A DNA stretch of 64,000 nt from Tepidibacillus_B infernus. GTDB lineage: Bacteria; Bacillota; Bacilli; Tepidibacillales; Tepidibacillaceae. How positions within the stretch are numbered: position 1 is the stretch's first letter; every line of letters starts with the position of its first letter. The DNA lies in the NCBI RefSeq assembly GCF_048898065.1, contig NZ_JBLWFI010000002.1, positions 1 to 64,000 of the forward strand. The letters are read 5' to 3'. The translations under genes and the position numbers were made by a program. Below the pieces are notes generated by a model. The model was not told the origin of the DNA. It saw only the letters and a program-made list of their open reading frames with translations, and did not search any database. Below are positions 35,443 through 44,800 of this stretch, in pieces.

Positions 35443-36483
35443 ATGCGATTTAAGAGGAAAAGGTTATTTATCCTTTTATTTTCTTTTACGTTTATCTTTA
35501 GCGGTTGTTCCATTTGGCAACCACTTGAAAATAGTCAAAAACAGAATGAAGCGATGGAACCTACTTCTATTATTGCGCCAGACGTAAAGGTAAACGAAGA
35601 ATATTACCGTGGTGTTTTGCCATATAAGCCAAGTCCAATTGCTGGAATGTTAAAGGAACTTCCTAGACGTCTAGATTCCAACAAATTCGAACTAGGTTTA
35701 ATTGAAATAGCAAAAAATGAATACGATCCTAGCGAATTTGTTTTTCAAGAAGGACAAGTTTTAACGATGAATGAGATTGAACCGATTCTAGATCAATACC
35801 AAGATTTTCTTTATTCTGTCGTTGAACATGATTACTTACATGAAGATGGAACTTATGGCGGGGTTGTGGTTGGATTATTCGTGTCCTCTGTTTATCAGGA
35901 AGGAGAAACGATAAAGTCCTATACCGATGATCAGATTAGGGAGAGATCGAAAGAAATTGCAAATAAAATCTTGTCCATGGTACGGAAGAAAGTAACAGAT
36001 CCTTCTATTTTGTTTGGGATTGTGAAAGCTGAAGAATTTGATATGAAACTCCCTGGAACTTTTATCTTAAAAGGAGAAGTAAAAGAAAAGGAAAATAGTA
36101 TAGATGATTGGACAAATATAGAAGAGTCTTATCTTTTCCTACCTGCAAAAGGAAGTTCATATAATGGTAGTGAAGGCGATATATCTCTTGGCTTTAACCA
36201 GTTAAAAGATCAGTTAAATGAGTATCTCCCAGGATTTGCAGGGCTAACTGGCTTGGCCAGATTTGTAAATGGTAACTTAATTGAATTGACAATCAATGTA
36301 AATACTGAGTTTGACTCTACCGTTGAAGTGATTCAATTTACCCAATTTGCAATTGCATTGATTTCTAAATATTTCCCCACAGACAGTCAAATCAACCTTT
36401 ATGTTCAAACGATCGACCAACCAAAGGCGATTTATATTAGGCAAGCAAATGGTGATGACTTTGTCCATATTTATAGGGATTAA
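35443..36483 (+). CDS. yerH: CamS-family lipoprotein YerH
   Basis: A 346-aa lipoprotein, lipobox FIFSGC with lipid cysteine near residue 22, of the CamS family (homologues of the precursor of the cAM373 sex pheromone). Conserved stretches are YYRGVLPYKPSPIAG, VVGLFVSSVYQ and LPGFAGLTGLARFVN. RBS AAGGAGG. It follows ligA in B. subtilis too; here dedA and ytvI intervene. It ends 20 bp before the left end of the sugar island. Confidence 0.88.
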   Translation: MRFKRKRLFILLFSFTFIFSGCSIWQPLENSQKQNEAMEPTSIIAPDVKVNEEYYRGVLPYKPSPIAGMLKELPRRLDSNKFELGLIEIAKNEYDPSEFVFQEGQVLTMNEIEPILDQYQDFLYSVVEHDYLHEDGTYGGVVVGLFVSSVYQEGETIKSYTDDQIRERSKEIANKILSMVRKKVTDPSILFGIVKAEEFDMKLPGTFILKGEVKEKENSIDDWTNIEESYLFLPAKGSSYNGSEGDISLGFNQLKDQLNEYLPGFAGLTGLARFVNGNLIELTINVNTEFDSTVEVIQFTQFAIALISKYFPTDSQINLYVQTIDQPKAIYIRQANGDDFVHIYRD

Positions 36484-36502
36484 TCCTACAAAATAATGAA
36501 TA

Positions 36503-36600
36503 ACAAAAAGAACGTATCCTTAAAAAATAAGGTACGTTCTTTTTTGACGTATAAGTATACTATTCAAATATTTTTTTAAAGTAATTTAGCACCTTTTGAA
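36503..36600. repeat. left inverted repeat of the sugar island
   Basis: The outer part is a terminator-like hairpin (AAAAAGAACGTATCCTTA with TAAGGTACGTTCTTTTTT, 36505-36546). The inner part runs through TTGACGTATAAGTATACTAT and AAAGTAATTTAGCACCTTTT. The reverse complement recurs at 47474-47575 with about 92% identity over the inner 71 bp. The hairpin probably also ends yerH transcription. Confidence 0.85.
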
Positions 36601-36650
36601 CCTAATTTATAATAGTTTATAAATTTTTAAATAATTGTTGCAATTAAGAA

Positions 36651-36664
36651 TGTAATCGATTACA
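36651..36664. promoter_or_regulatory. palindromic operator O1 (LacI/CcpA type)
   Basis: TGTAATCGATTACA is a perfect palindrome with the central CG of LacI-family operators. It also fits the CcpA cre consensus TGWNANCGNTNWCA. It lies just before a TATAAT at 36672-36677 and so covers the -35 region of the regulator gene, suggesting autoregulation and/or catabolite repression. Confidence 0.75.
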
Positions 36665-36700
36665 ATTGAAGTATAATTTCGAAAGGAACAAGGAAGATAA

Positions 36701-37699
36701 ATGGTAAGAATTGTTGATGTTGCGAAAATGGCGAATGTTTCTACTGCTACGGTTTCAAGAGTATTAAGTAACTCGGGAACTGTTAAACGGGAGACTACGG
36801 AAAAAGTTCTAGAAGCAATAAATAAACTAAATTATCAACCTAATATGTTGGCAAGGCAGCTTAGAAGATTAGAAACAAAAACAGTACTTGTTGTTGTTCC
36901 TGATATTACGAATACTTTCTTTTCTAATTTACTTCGAGGGATAGAAGCTGTTGCTATGAAAAATGGATATCAGGTTCTGCTTGGGGATGCTCATAATAAT
37001 GTGGAGATTGAAAGAGGGTTTTTGAATATTCTGCGTCAAAAAAAAGCAGATGGAATGATTCTTTTAACTGCAAGGATGGATGGAAAACTAATAGATGAAA
37101 TAGCAAAAGAATTCCCGGTTGTACTTGCGTGTGAATACTTTGAAGGTTCACAAATTCCTACTATTTCGATTGATAATATCAGTGGTGCTAGAAAGGCAAC
37201 AGAACATTTAATTGAATTAGGCCATAAAAGAATCGGGTTTATTTCTGGGCCACTGAATGTAGTGTTAGGAAGGGACCGATTAAAGGGATTTCAACAGGCG
37301 ATGTCGCAGCATAGCCTCCAGGTTGACCCGATACTCATCCAAGAGGGCGATTTTTCCTACGAAAGCGGCTTTAATCTAATGTCAAAATTTTTGGCGCTAG
37401 ATGAACCGCCGACAGCTGTATTCGCTGCAAACGATGAAATGGCAATTGGAGCAATCAAAGCAATTAAAAAAAGGGGATTACAAGTACCTGAAGATCTGTC
37501 GGTTGTTGGATTTGATGATATAAAATTTGCCTCTATCTTTGAACCTGAGCTTACAACGATTGAACAGCCGACGTTTGATATCGGCATTAAGGCGATGGAA
37601 TTACTAATTAAGCTGATCAATAAGGAGAAATTAGAAAAAAAACAGTATATTTTAGAAGATAAACTGATTATTCGTGAATCCAGCAGAGGATGTCCTTAA
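36701..37699 (+). CDS. LacI-family transcriptional regulator
   Basis: A 332-aa repressor. The N-terminal helix-turn-helix is VDVAKMANVSTATVSRVLS, the hinge helix is near QPNMLARQLRR, and the C-terminus is a periplasmic-binding-like effector domain (VVVPDITNTFFSNLLRGIE; VVGFDDIKFASIFEPELTT). It heads the sugar island, with matching palindromes before it and between it and the next gene. The effector is presumably the imported sugar or a metabolite. Confidence 0.9.
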   Translation: MVRIVDVAKMANVSTATVSRVLSNSGTVKRETTEKVLEAINKLNYQPNMLARQLRRLETKTVLVVVPDITNTFFSNLLRGIEAVAMKNGYQVLLGDAHNNVEIERGFLNILRQKKADGMILLTARMDGKLIDEIAKEFPVVLACEYFEGSQIPTISIDNISGARKATEHLIELGHKRIGFISGPLNVVLGRDRLKGFQQAMSQHSLQVDPILIQEGDFSYESGFNLMSKFLALDEPPTAVFAANDEMAIGAIKAIKKRGLQVPEDLSVVGFDDIKFASIFEPELTTIEQPTFDIGIKAMELLIKLINKEKLEKKQYILEDKLIIRESSRGCP

Positions 37700-37724
37700 G
37701 AGACATTCCTTTTATCAAAGAAAA

Positions 37725-37738
37725 TGTAATGGATTACA
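37725..37738. promoter_or_regulatory. operator O2
   Basis: TGTAATGGATTACA has the same arms as O1 but a GG centre, so it does not match the cre consensus. It lies 26 bp after the regulator gene. Confidence 0.65.
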
Positions 37739-37805
37739 TTTTTAAACTAAACCATAAATTACACTTTATACACGATAAAAATAAATACTTAATTTTTTAT
37801 AAATG

Positions 37806-37821
37806 TTGTAATCGATTACAA
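37806..37821. promoter_or_regulatory. operator O3
   Basis: TTGTAATCGATTACAA, a 16-bp perfect palindrome containing the O1 core, in the leader of the first catabolic gene. It is 81 bp from O2, a spacing compatible with looping. Confidence 0.75.
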
Positions 37822-37901
37822 TTTAAGGAGGTGATTCAGTTTTCCAGGTTGTGTTTGAAGTGGTTGTTAAGCATAAATTTTCAAAAAATGGAGGGATAAA
37901 C

Positions 37902-38723
37902 ATGAAATTAGGATACCAAACCAATACTTGGGGAGGCGTGATTGGCCATCCAGCAGGTGTAACTTCCGTGAAAGATCTTTATTATCTGGCAAATGGTTCG
38001 TCAGAAGAAGCATTGAGAGATATTGCTGCAACAGGTTATAAAGGCTTTGAAATCTTTGATGGGAATCTTATGCAATATAAAGATAATCCAGAAAAATTTA
38101 AAGAATTAGTAAATGAGAATTCACTGGATTTTATCGGTGTGTATTCAGGTGGGAATTTTATTTTTCGAGAAATTTTGGAAGAAGAATTATTAAAAATAGA
38201 AGAGGTAGCAGCTTTTGCGTCAAAACTGGGTGCAAAACATCTTGTTGTAGGCGGCGGGGCAATCCGTTCAAACGGCATTTTAGAAAGCGATTACATAGAA
38301 TTGGGGAATGCTCTTAATCAAGTAGCAGAAATTGCTAAAAAATATAATCTCATACCAAGCTACCACCCTCATTTAGGAACTTGTGTACAGTCACCCGAGC
38401 AGCTAGATAAATTAATGCCATTAACAACAATTAATCTATGTCCTGATACGGCACATATTGAAGCAGGTGGGGGAGACCCGGTAGAGGTTATCAAAAAATA
38501 CGCTGATCGTATCAAATATGTTCATTTCAAAGACTATCAAAATGGTGAGTTTTTGCCATTGGGGGAAGGGCATCAAAAATTTGATGAAATGCTGAAAGTG
38601 TTAGATAAAGTCAGATATGATGGCTGGATCACTGTTGAATTAGACAGCTATCCGGATCCAAAACACGGTGCAGAAATTAGCCGTCAATTTCTTTCAAAGT
38701 TTGAAGCTTTAAAGCAAGCTTAA
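37902..38723 (+). CDS. sugar phosphate isomerase/epimerase (IolE-like TIM barrel)
   Basis: A 273-aa AP-endonuclease-2-type TIM barrel. Metal-ligand motifs are visible: YHPHLGT, CPDTAHIEAGG, VHFKDY and the final VELDSYP. Closest in character to 2-keto-myo-inositol dehydratase (IolE) and related epimerases. The ATG at 37902 follows TGGAGGGA; the reading upstream lacks conservation. It is the first structural gene after operators O2 and O3 and is followed by the binding protein and a Gfo/Idh dehydrogenase. Confidence 0.82.
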   Translation: MKLGYQTNTWGGVIGHPAGVTSVKDLYYLANGSSEEALRDIAATGYKGFEIFDGNLMQYKDNPEKFKELVNENSLDFIGVYSGGNFIFREILEEELLKIEEVAAFASKLGAKHLVVGGGAIRSNGILESDYIELGNALNQVAEIAKKYNLIPSYHPHLGTCVQSPEQLDKLMPLTTINLCPDTAHIEAGGGDPVEVIKKYADRIKYVHFKDYQNGEFLPLGEGHQKFDEMLKVLDKVRYDGWITVELDSYPDPKHGAEISRQFLSKFEALKQA

Positions 38724-38750
38724 TTTTATTAGATTACAAGGGGGATCATT

Positions 38751-39929
38751 ATGAAAAAATTTTTATCGATGTTTGCTATGATTCTATTGATTGCCATTCT
38801 TGCACTTGCAGGCTGCAGCCAGGGCAGTTCTTCAAATCCAAAAAATATAAAGGATGAGGGCACAGAAACAAAAGAAACAACCGTCAGCTCAGGTCCAATA
38901 ACTATTAACCAGGAGATACCTGATCAGGAAATATTAAGTAAAGGCCCCGGTGGTGAAACGGCTGTTTCAGCAAAAACGCTACAACTCACAGAAGAAGAAG
39001 TTCAAAAAATTAAAGATGGCAACTACAAAGCGGCTCTTGTTATGCACTATGCCGGCAATGACTGGGCGACTGCACAAATCGATGGCTTAAAAGCAACATT
39101 TGCAAAAATGGGAATTGAAGTGGTAGCCGTTACGGATGCACAATTCAAAGCTGAAAAACAAGTATCCGATATCGAAACGGTTTTAGCAAAAAAGCCAGAT
39201 ATTATCGTAGGTATACCTGTCGACCCTGTTTCGACAGCGTCTGCATTTAAAAAAGCGGCAGATGCCGGAGTGAAAGTTGTATTTATGGATAATAAACCAA
39301 ACGGATTGGAAGCAGGCAAGGATTATGTGAGCGTTGTCTCTGCTGACAACTATGGCAATGGTGTACAGGCAGCGGAGATTATGGCTGAAAAGCTTGGCGG
39401 AAAAGGAAATATTGGTGTTATTTATCATGATGCAGATTACTTCGTCACTAAACAGCGCACAGAAGCATTTGAAAAGACAATCAAGGAAAAATATCCGGAT
39501 ATAAAAATAGTTGATCGCGGCGGTATATTAGCCCCTAACGATGGTGAGAAAGTGGCATCGGGGATGCTGACAAGAAATCCTAATCTGGATGGAATGTTTG
39601 TCGTTTGGGACGTTCCAGCTGAAGGTGCTCTGGCAGCAGCGCGTACTGCCGGGAAGAAGAACGATTTTGTGATTACAACAATTGATTTAGGAACAAACGT
39701 TGCTATGGATATTGCTGCAGACGGAATTATTAAAGGTCTCGGCGCACAGCTGCCATATGACCAGGGAATTGCAGAGGCTATTTTAGCCGGCTATGGATTG
39801 CTTGGTAAAGAGGCACCTGAGTATGTTGCAGTTCCAGCCTTAAAAGTAACCAAAGAGAATGTTTTGGATTCATGGAAGCTAGTTTACCACAAGGATGCTC
39901 CGGACGCGGTCCGAAATGCTGTGAAATAA
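38751..39929 (+). CDS. ABC transporter sugar-binding lipoprotein
   Basis: A 392-aa lipoprotein (signal ending LALAGC, lipid cysteine near residue 22) of the periplasmic-binding-protein type I family that captures ribose, inositol and similar sugars. The fold begins at YKAALVMHYAGNDWATAQIDG; DIIVGIPVDP, VVFMDNKPNG and VWDVPAEGALAA line the ligand cleft. A long, polar linker (residues 24-75) follows the lipid anchor. Its ATPase and permease are encoded 5 kb downstream, next to the remnant of a second binding-protein gene. Confidence 0.9.
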   Translation: MKKFLSMFAMILLIAILALAGCSQGSSSNPKNIKDEGTETKETTVSSGPITINQEIPDQEILSKGPGGETAVSAKTLQLTEEEVQKIKDGNYKAALVMHYAGNDWATAQIDGLKATFAKMGIEVVAVTDAQFKAEKQVSDIETVLAKKPDIIVGIPVDPVSTASAFKKAADAGVKVVFMDNKPNGLEAGKDYVSVVSADNYGNGVQAAEIMAEKLGGKGNIGVIYHDADYFVTKQRTEAFEKTIKEKYPDIKIVDRGGILAPNDGEKVASGMLTRNPNLDGMFVVWDVPAEGALAAARTAGKKNDFVITTIDLGTNVAMDIAADGIIKGLGAQLPYDQGIAEAILAGYGLLGKEAPEYVAVPALKVTKENVLDSWKLVYHKDAPDAVRNAVK

Positions 39930-39966
39930 GTTTATTCAATTATTAATTTGCAGGGAGGTTATTTAA

Positions 39967-41127
39967 ATGAAAAAACTAAACGTGGGTATGATTGGTGGAG
40001 GATTTATGGGAAAAGCACATGCACTCGCTTATGCAGGAATGCCAATGTTCTTTTGGCCGGCGCCAGCTATCCCTCATCGCCACACCATAGTGGATGTAAC
40101 AGAAGAATTAGCAAAGGATGCAGCTGCCAAATTGGGATTTGATCATTATTCTACTGATTGGAGAAAGGTAGTGAACGATCCCAATATCGATATCATTGAT
40201 ATTGTGACGCCAAATAATACTCATGCTGAAATTGCGATTGCTGCCGCAAAAGCAGGCAAACATGTTATTTGTGAAAAACCGTTGGCATTGGGTGCTGAAG
40301 AAGCAAAGGCAATGTTGGATGCAGTAACAGCTGCAGGCGTCAAGCATATGGTTGCTTTCAATTACAGAAGAACGCCGGCCGTTGCTCTTGCGAAAAAGTT
40401 TATTGAAGAAGGAAAAATAGGGAAAATTCTTAACTTCCGCGGGACTTATCTGCAGGACTGGTCTGCGGATCCAAATTCACCTTTATCCTGGCGTTTCCAG
40501 AAAAAAGTTGCTGGATCCGGTGCTTTAGGTGATATTGGCACGCACGTAGTTGATTTTGCGCGTTACTTAGTTGGTGAAATCACCGATGTGAATGCAGTGA
40601 AAAAAACATGGATTCCGGAGAGACCAGTTCAGTCAGGCGGAGTCGATAAATTAGGTACCGTTAAAAGTGGTGCAGATGTACCGAAAGCTGCTGTGGATGT
40701 GGATGATGAGTTTATAACGTTGGTAAAATTTGTAAATGGCGCCATTGGAAGTATTGAAGCAACCCGGAATGCATGGGGTCGCAATAACTACTTAACATTT
40801 GAAATACATGGCGATAAAGGGTCATTAGTTTTTAATTATGAACGCCGTGATGAGCTTCAAGTTTGTTTCGCTGACGATCCGGGAGATGCAAAGGGCTTCA
40901 GAACAATCTATACTGGTCCGCCTCACCCATACGGAGAAGGATTATGGCCGATTCCTGCATTAGGTATTGGCTACGGAGAAACAAAAATTATTGAAATCTA
41001 TGACTTCTTTAAATCCATCGTAGAAGATACAGAAGTTTCACCAAATTTCAATGATGGATACCGCATTGAAGTTATAGCAGATGCAATTCTTGAATCAGCT
41101 GAAAAAGGCGTATGGGTAAATCTTTAA
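39967..41127 (+). CDS. Gfo/Idh/MocA-family oxidoreductase
   Basis: A 386-aa NAD(P)-dependent sugar or inositol dehydrogenase. The Rossmann motif GGGFMG is near residue 10, the family signature ICEKPLALG holds the catalytic lysine, and GDIGTHVVDFARYL supplies the Asp/His pair. RBS GCAGGGAGG. It oxidises or reduces a hydroxyl of a cyclic sugar; the substrate is unknown. It ends the first module; a hairpin and a decayed IS follow. Confidence 0.9.
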   Translation: MKKLNVGMIGGGFMGKAHALAYAGMPMFFWPAPAIPHRHTIVDVTEELAKDAAAKLGFDHYSTDWRKVVNDPNIDIIDIVTPNNTHAEIAIAAAKAGKHVICEKPLALGAEEAKAMLDAVTAAGVKHMVAFNYRRTPAVALAKKFIEEGKIGKILNFRGTYLQDWSADPNSPLSWRFQKKVAGSGALGDIGTHVVDFARYLVGEITDVNAVKKTWIPERPVQSGGVDKLGTVKSGADVPKAAVDVDDEFITLVKFVNGAIGSIEATRNAWGRNNYLTFEIHGDKGSLVFNYERRDELQVCFADDPGDAKGFRTIYTGPPHPYGEGLWPIPALGIGYGETKIIEIYDFFKSIVEDTEVSPNFNDGYRIEVIADAILESAEKGVWVNL

Positions 41128-41159
41128 AAAACTGTAGAAAAAGTAAAATAACGATATAA

Positions 41160-41191
41160 AAGAGGCTTCTCATTGGAGGAGCCTCTTCAAA
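41160..41191. terminator. hairpin after the first catabolic module
   Basis: AGAGGCTTCTC pairs with GAGGAGCCTCT. There is no T tract on the plus strand, so it may be a stabilising 3' hairpin or a weak terminator. Confidence 0.5.
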
Positions 41192-41530
41192 AAATAGTGA
41201 TTTGGCCGGAATATCTAGTATGAGAGAGACAATATTATCAAATATCTTTCATGTTAACGTTTAATCCCGACATTGACAGTTACGGGAAATATAAGTATTT
41301 CCGTTATCGATATATCTTACTGCGCTGCAAAAATACGATTTATAATCGAGTAATAGGTTTGTTGAACAGACCTGCGGTAATATGTCAAGCGAAAAATACT
41401 AAGTAATTAAAGAACAGATTTCAGAAAAAAGGCTGCATCAAACTAGATTAGTAAGTTATTGTTAATTACTGGAATTATTTAAAGGGTTTTGGAAGTTATA
41501 CACTTCATCTATCTACGCTCTCTTTCGCTT

Positions 41531-42001
41531 TTAGAATTGTGATTGCGTAGTAGAGCATCCTACCAAACGCACAAATTTTCTTGCGGTTAGAACGAGTGCT
41601 CTTTTGTGTTGATGTTTCGGTACTTCCCTAAATTTCTTTACGTAGTATTCTTGATATTCGGGAACATACCTTCTTTACAGAGTTGGTGGCTTTAACTAAG
41701 TAATACTGTAGGTATTGATTCCCATTACGTGACAGTGAATTATCATCTTCCGTAAGAATGCAGAAACATTTGGTCAACTTCCTTCAAGAGAAAGGCAAGA
41801 ATCGCTTCAACGATTCGAAACAAATTGCTAAATCTATTCAAAGAGCAGTTAATTCTTCCTACCGCTTAATAAGGTTATGAAATATTCTATAGATATTCTG
41901 CTTGGAACATCGATTGAAGTGATACGAATCCTACAGAAACAAATAAAAAAGATCGATTGTCCCAAACGAGATCTTTTGAACAATTTACAGCAGGGAAAGT
42001 G
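41531..42001. pseudogene. rearranged IS110-family transposase remnant
   Basis: Minus strand 41750-41531 reads RNGNQYLQYYLVKATNS, then after one frameshift PEYQEYY and VPKHQHKRALVLTARKFVRL, the C-terminus of IS110-type transposases. Plus strand 41761-42001 reads QKHLVNFLQEKGKNRFNDSK and, after a frameshift, KYSIDILLGTSIEVIRILQK, the central part of the same family. The two pieces face opposite ways, so the element is inverted internally, truncated and inactive. Region 41192-41530 shows nothing that I recognise. Confidence 0.75.
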
Positions 42002-42054
42002 AGAAAATATAGGCTTAAAAAAAGGGCTTAAATATAATACGAGGGGGAAAAGAT

Positions 42055-43230
42055 ATGAAAAATATTAAAGTTGGAATCATCGGGACTGGCTTTATCGGGC
42101 CAACTCATATAGAAGCAATAAGAAGGCTTGGATTTGTTGACGTGGTTGGACTGGCAGAAATCAGCCAGGAGCAGGCTGAGAAAAAAGCTGTAGAACTTGG
42201 GATTCCAAAAGCGTATGGCGACTACCGTGACATGCTTCAGGACAGCGAAATTCAAGTGATCCATAATTGTACTCCGAATCATCTTCACTTTGTATTAAAT
42301 AAAGAGATTATTTTAGCTGGAAAGCATGTCGTTTCTGAAAAGCCACTAGCTATGAACAGTAAAGAATCAGCAGAGTTGCTGGCATTAGCCAAAAAACATG
42401 GTGTCGTCCATGGTGTGAACTTCAATTATAGGCAATTTCCAAGTGTGCAAAACTTGCATGCGAAGATCGCAAACGGTGACCTGGGAAAAGTGAATCTAGT
42501 ATACGGAAGCTACTTGCAGGATTGGTTATTGTATGAGACAGATTTCAATTGGCGTTTAGCTCCTGAGGTGGGTGGAAAATCGCGGGCAGTAGCGGATATT
42601 GGTTCCCATTGGTGCGATACGGTTCAATATGTTACCGGCAAACGAATTATGGAAGTATTCGCAGATTTGGCAACGGTGATACCGGTAAGAAAACAACCAA
42701 AGTCAGCAACAGCGACTTTTGGAATTCAGAGTGTAGAAGAAGATATTTATGAAGATGTTCCCATCACTACTGAAGACTATGCCGCCGTTCTAGTTCGCTT
42801 CGAAGATGGGTCCAGAGGAGTATTTACTGTTTCTCAAGTAAGTGCCGGACGCAAAAACAGACTCAGCTTTGAAATCGCTGGCAGCAAAAGCTCAGCTTTC
42901 TGGAACCAGGAAGAACCGGAGAAATTATGGATGGGATACCGGGACAAGCCAAATGAATTCCTTCTAGCAGATCCTTCCCTGTTTTTAGCAGAAGCAAGAT
43001 CATCTATCCATCACCCGGGTGGTCATAATGAGGGCTGGCCGGATGCTCTAAAAAATATGATGTTGAATTACTATACCTTTATCAGGGAAGGCAAAGACCT
43101 AGAAAAAGATAAGCCGAATTTCGCGACATTTGAAGATGGCCATTTATCTATGTGTATCACCGAAGCCATCTTAGAAAGTCATGAGCAGCAAAAATGGGTG
43201 AAAGTCCAGGTGGAGAAGGAGGTTGTCTAA
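42055..43230 (+). CDS. Gfo/Idh/MocA-family oxidoreductase
   Basis: A second NAD(P)-dependent sugar dehydrogenase, 391 aa. Rossmann GTGFIG near residue 10, VSEKPLAMN with the catalytic lysine, and ADIGSHWCDTVQYVTG with the Asp/His pair. RBS GAGGGGG. Its stop overlaps the next start (TAATG), coupling it to a TIM-barrel partner. It differs clearly from the 386-aa paralogue upstream, so the two probably act on different positions or intermediates. Confidence 0.9.
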   Translation: MKNIKVGIIGTGFIGPTHIEAIRRLGFVDVVGLAEISQEQAEKKAVELGIPKAYGDYRDMLQDSEIQVIHNCTPNHLHFVLNKEIILAGKHVVSEKPLAMNSKESAELLALAKKHGVVHGVNFNYRQFPSVQNLHAKIANGDLGKVNLVYGSYLQDWLLYETDFNWRLAPEVGGKSRAVADIGSHWCDTVQYVTGKRIMEVFADLATVIPVRKQPKSATATFGIQSVEEDIYEDVPITTEDYAAVLVRFEDGSRGVFTVSQVSAGRKNRLSFEIAGSKSSAFWNQEEPEKLWMGYRDKPNEFLLADPSLFLAEARSSIHHPGGHNEGWPDALKNMMLNYYTFIREGKDLEKDKPNFATFEDGHLSMCITEAILESHEQQKWVKVQVEKEVV

Positions 43231-44201
43231 TGAAATTAGGTGTATTTACGGTCCTTTATCAGAATCTTCCTTTCGAAGTTATGCTAGATAAATTATCTGA
43301 AATGGGTGTTGAGGCCATTGAGCTGGGGACAGGAAATTTTCCTGGGAATAAACATTGTAATCCAGATGAATTATTAGAGAATCCCGGGAAAATTAGAACG
43401 TTTAAGTATGCAATCGAAAGCAGGGGATTAACCATCAGCGGACTAAGCTGCCATGGGAATCCACTTCATCCAAATGTACAAGTGTCAAGAGAGGCTCATA
43501 ATGTTTGGAGAAAGACCGTTCAATTGGCGGAACGCCTGGAAGTGCCTGTCATTAATGTATTCTCTGGATGTCCCGGTGATCAACTAAACGCAAAATATCC
43601 AAACTGGGTGACATGTTCGTGGCCGCCGGAATATGCAGAAGTGCTTGATTGGCAATGGAATGAAATTGTAATTCCATATTGGAAAGAAGAGGTAAAATTT
43701 GCCGGGATACACGGAATTAATCAAATCGCGTTTGAAATGCACCCGGGCTTTGTCGTCTATAATCCGGAAACATTACTGAAATTAAGAGAACATGCTGGTG
43801 AAAGCATTGGGGCAAATTTTGATCCAAGCCACCTTGTGTGGCAGGGAATTAATCCGGTAGAAGCCATTAAAAAGCTAGGCCGGGAAAATGCAATCTTTCA
43901 CTTCCATGCGAAAGATACGTATTTAGATCAGGCTAATATTAGTGTGAATGGTGTTTTGGATACGAAACATTACAGTGAAATTTTGGACCGCTCGTGGACA
44001 TTCCGTTCAGTCGGTTACGGGCATGATGAAAAAATGTGGAAGGATATTGTAAGTGCTCTTCGTGCCATTGGCTACGATTATGTTATTTCGATTGAACATG
44101 AAGATATGCTTGCTTCCGTTGATGAAGGATTGGGGAAAGCTATCTCTTTGTTAAAAGGCATCTTGTTTAGGGAGCAACTAACTGAGATGTGGTGGGCTTA
44201 A
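43230..44201 (+). CDS. sugar phosphate isomerase/epimerase (TIM barrel)
   Basis: A 323-aa xylose-isomerase-like TIM barrel. Metal-ligand motifs: FEMHPGF, NFDPSHLVWQG, FHFHAKDT and ISIEHED. The ATG at 43230 follows AAGGAGG and overlaps the stop of the dehydrogenase gene. Such dehydrogenase/TIM-barrel pairs act on keto-sugars, as isomerases, epimerases, dehydratases or lyases. The exact reaction is not predictable. Confidence 0.85.
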   Translation: MKLGVFTVLYQNLPFEVMLDKLSEMGVEAIELGTGNFPGNKHCNPDELLENPGKIRTFKYAIESRGLTISGLSCHGNPLHPNVQVSREAHNVWRKTVQLAERLEVPVINVFSGCPGDQLNAKYPNWVTCSWPPEYAEVLDWQWNEIVIPYWKEEVKFAGIHGINQIAFEMHPGFVVYNPETLLKLREHAGESIGANFDPSHLVWQGINPVEAIKKLGRENAIFHFHAKDTYLDQANISVNGVLDTKHYSEILDRSWTFRSVGYGHDEKMWKDIVSALRAIGYDYVISIEHEDMLASVDEGLGKAISLLKGILFREQLTEMWWA

Positions 44202-44677
44202 CCGCGAATCATCAAAGATCTCATCTAAGTACTTGAACCTGAACTTAGCCGCATCATTAGCACGAGATTCTGATGAATATCATTCAGTCATTGTCCAGGA
44301 ACCAATGGAAAAATTAAATAGAATTTGGAAAGTTCAACTTTTTTCTTTTGATTGGAAAGGTTTGAAGTTTTTCTTTCCTCAAGGATTATTGGAGTATCGA
44401 TATTTAAGCAGTGCAGCGGCATCAGTTATATCTACTAATGAACATTAAACAATTGGTTTTAAGTAGAAATCCTTTAAAAATGTTTTGTCCTTGAACAGTA
44501 TGTCTAACTGTTCAACCACAAAGTTTAGATAAGATTCATTGAGTACGAATGTCTGCAAGAATAAATATTCTTTCTTTTAAATGATTAAAAAAGGTTCCAC
44601 TCAATTGTTAAGGGAATACATGTTTGGTAAGAGAAAAATTTGTTTTCATCCCTGTTTTGGGGGGTGAAGCAATAAAA
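44202..44677. other. degenerate spacer in the sugar island
   Basis: No complete gene is seen. A 71-codon open stretch at 44233-44448 lacks an RBS and any recognised similarity. The sequence looks like decayed coding DNA and leads into the binding-protein remnant at 44678. Confidence 0.4.
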
Positions 44678-44775
44678 AGCCCAGCTATTAAAGCAACGAA
44701 AGAAAATATTTTGGATGTGTGAAAGCTTATATACGGGTAGATGCTCCAGCAACCACTCAAGATGTAATTAAATAA
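44678..44775 (+). pseudogene. C-terminal remnant of a second sugar-binding protein gene
   Basis: Reads SPAIKATKENILDV-stop-KLIYG-stop and then, after a frameshift, VDAPATTQDVIK-stop. This aligns with the C-terminus of the intact binding protein encoded at 38751 (PALKVTKENVLDSWKLVY, then KDAPDAVRNAVK). A TGA replaces the Trp codon. It sits directly before the ATPase gene, where a binding-protein gene belongs in such operons. Confidence 0.75.
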
Positions 44776-44800
44776 TTCTGTTTTACGACAAATATATGAT

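Noticed and set aside
36531..36600. Left inverted repeat read as an ordinary promoter (TTGACG near 36545) for the regulator gene
   Set aside because: No well-spaced -10 follows TTGACG, and the same sequence at the right end points towards no gene. The TATAAT at 36672 next to operator O1 is the better promoter candidate.
44233..44448. 71-codon open frame between the sugar isomerase and ABC ATPase genes
   Set aside because: No RBS, non-ATG start, no recognisable family, and it lies in a stretch of decayed DNA. Treated as spacer.
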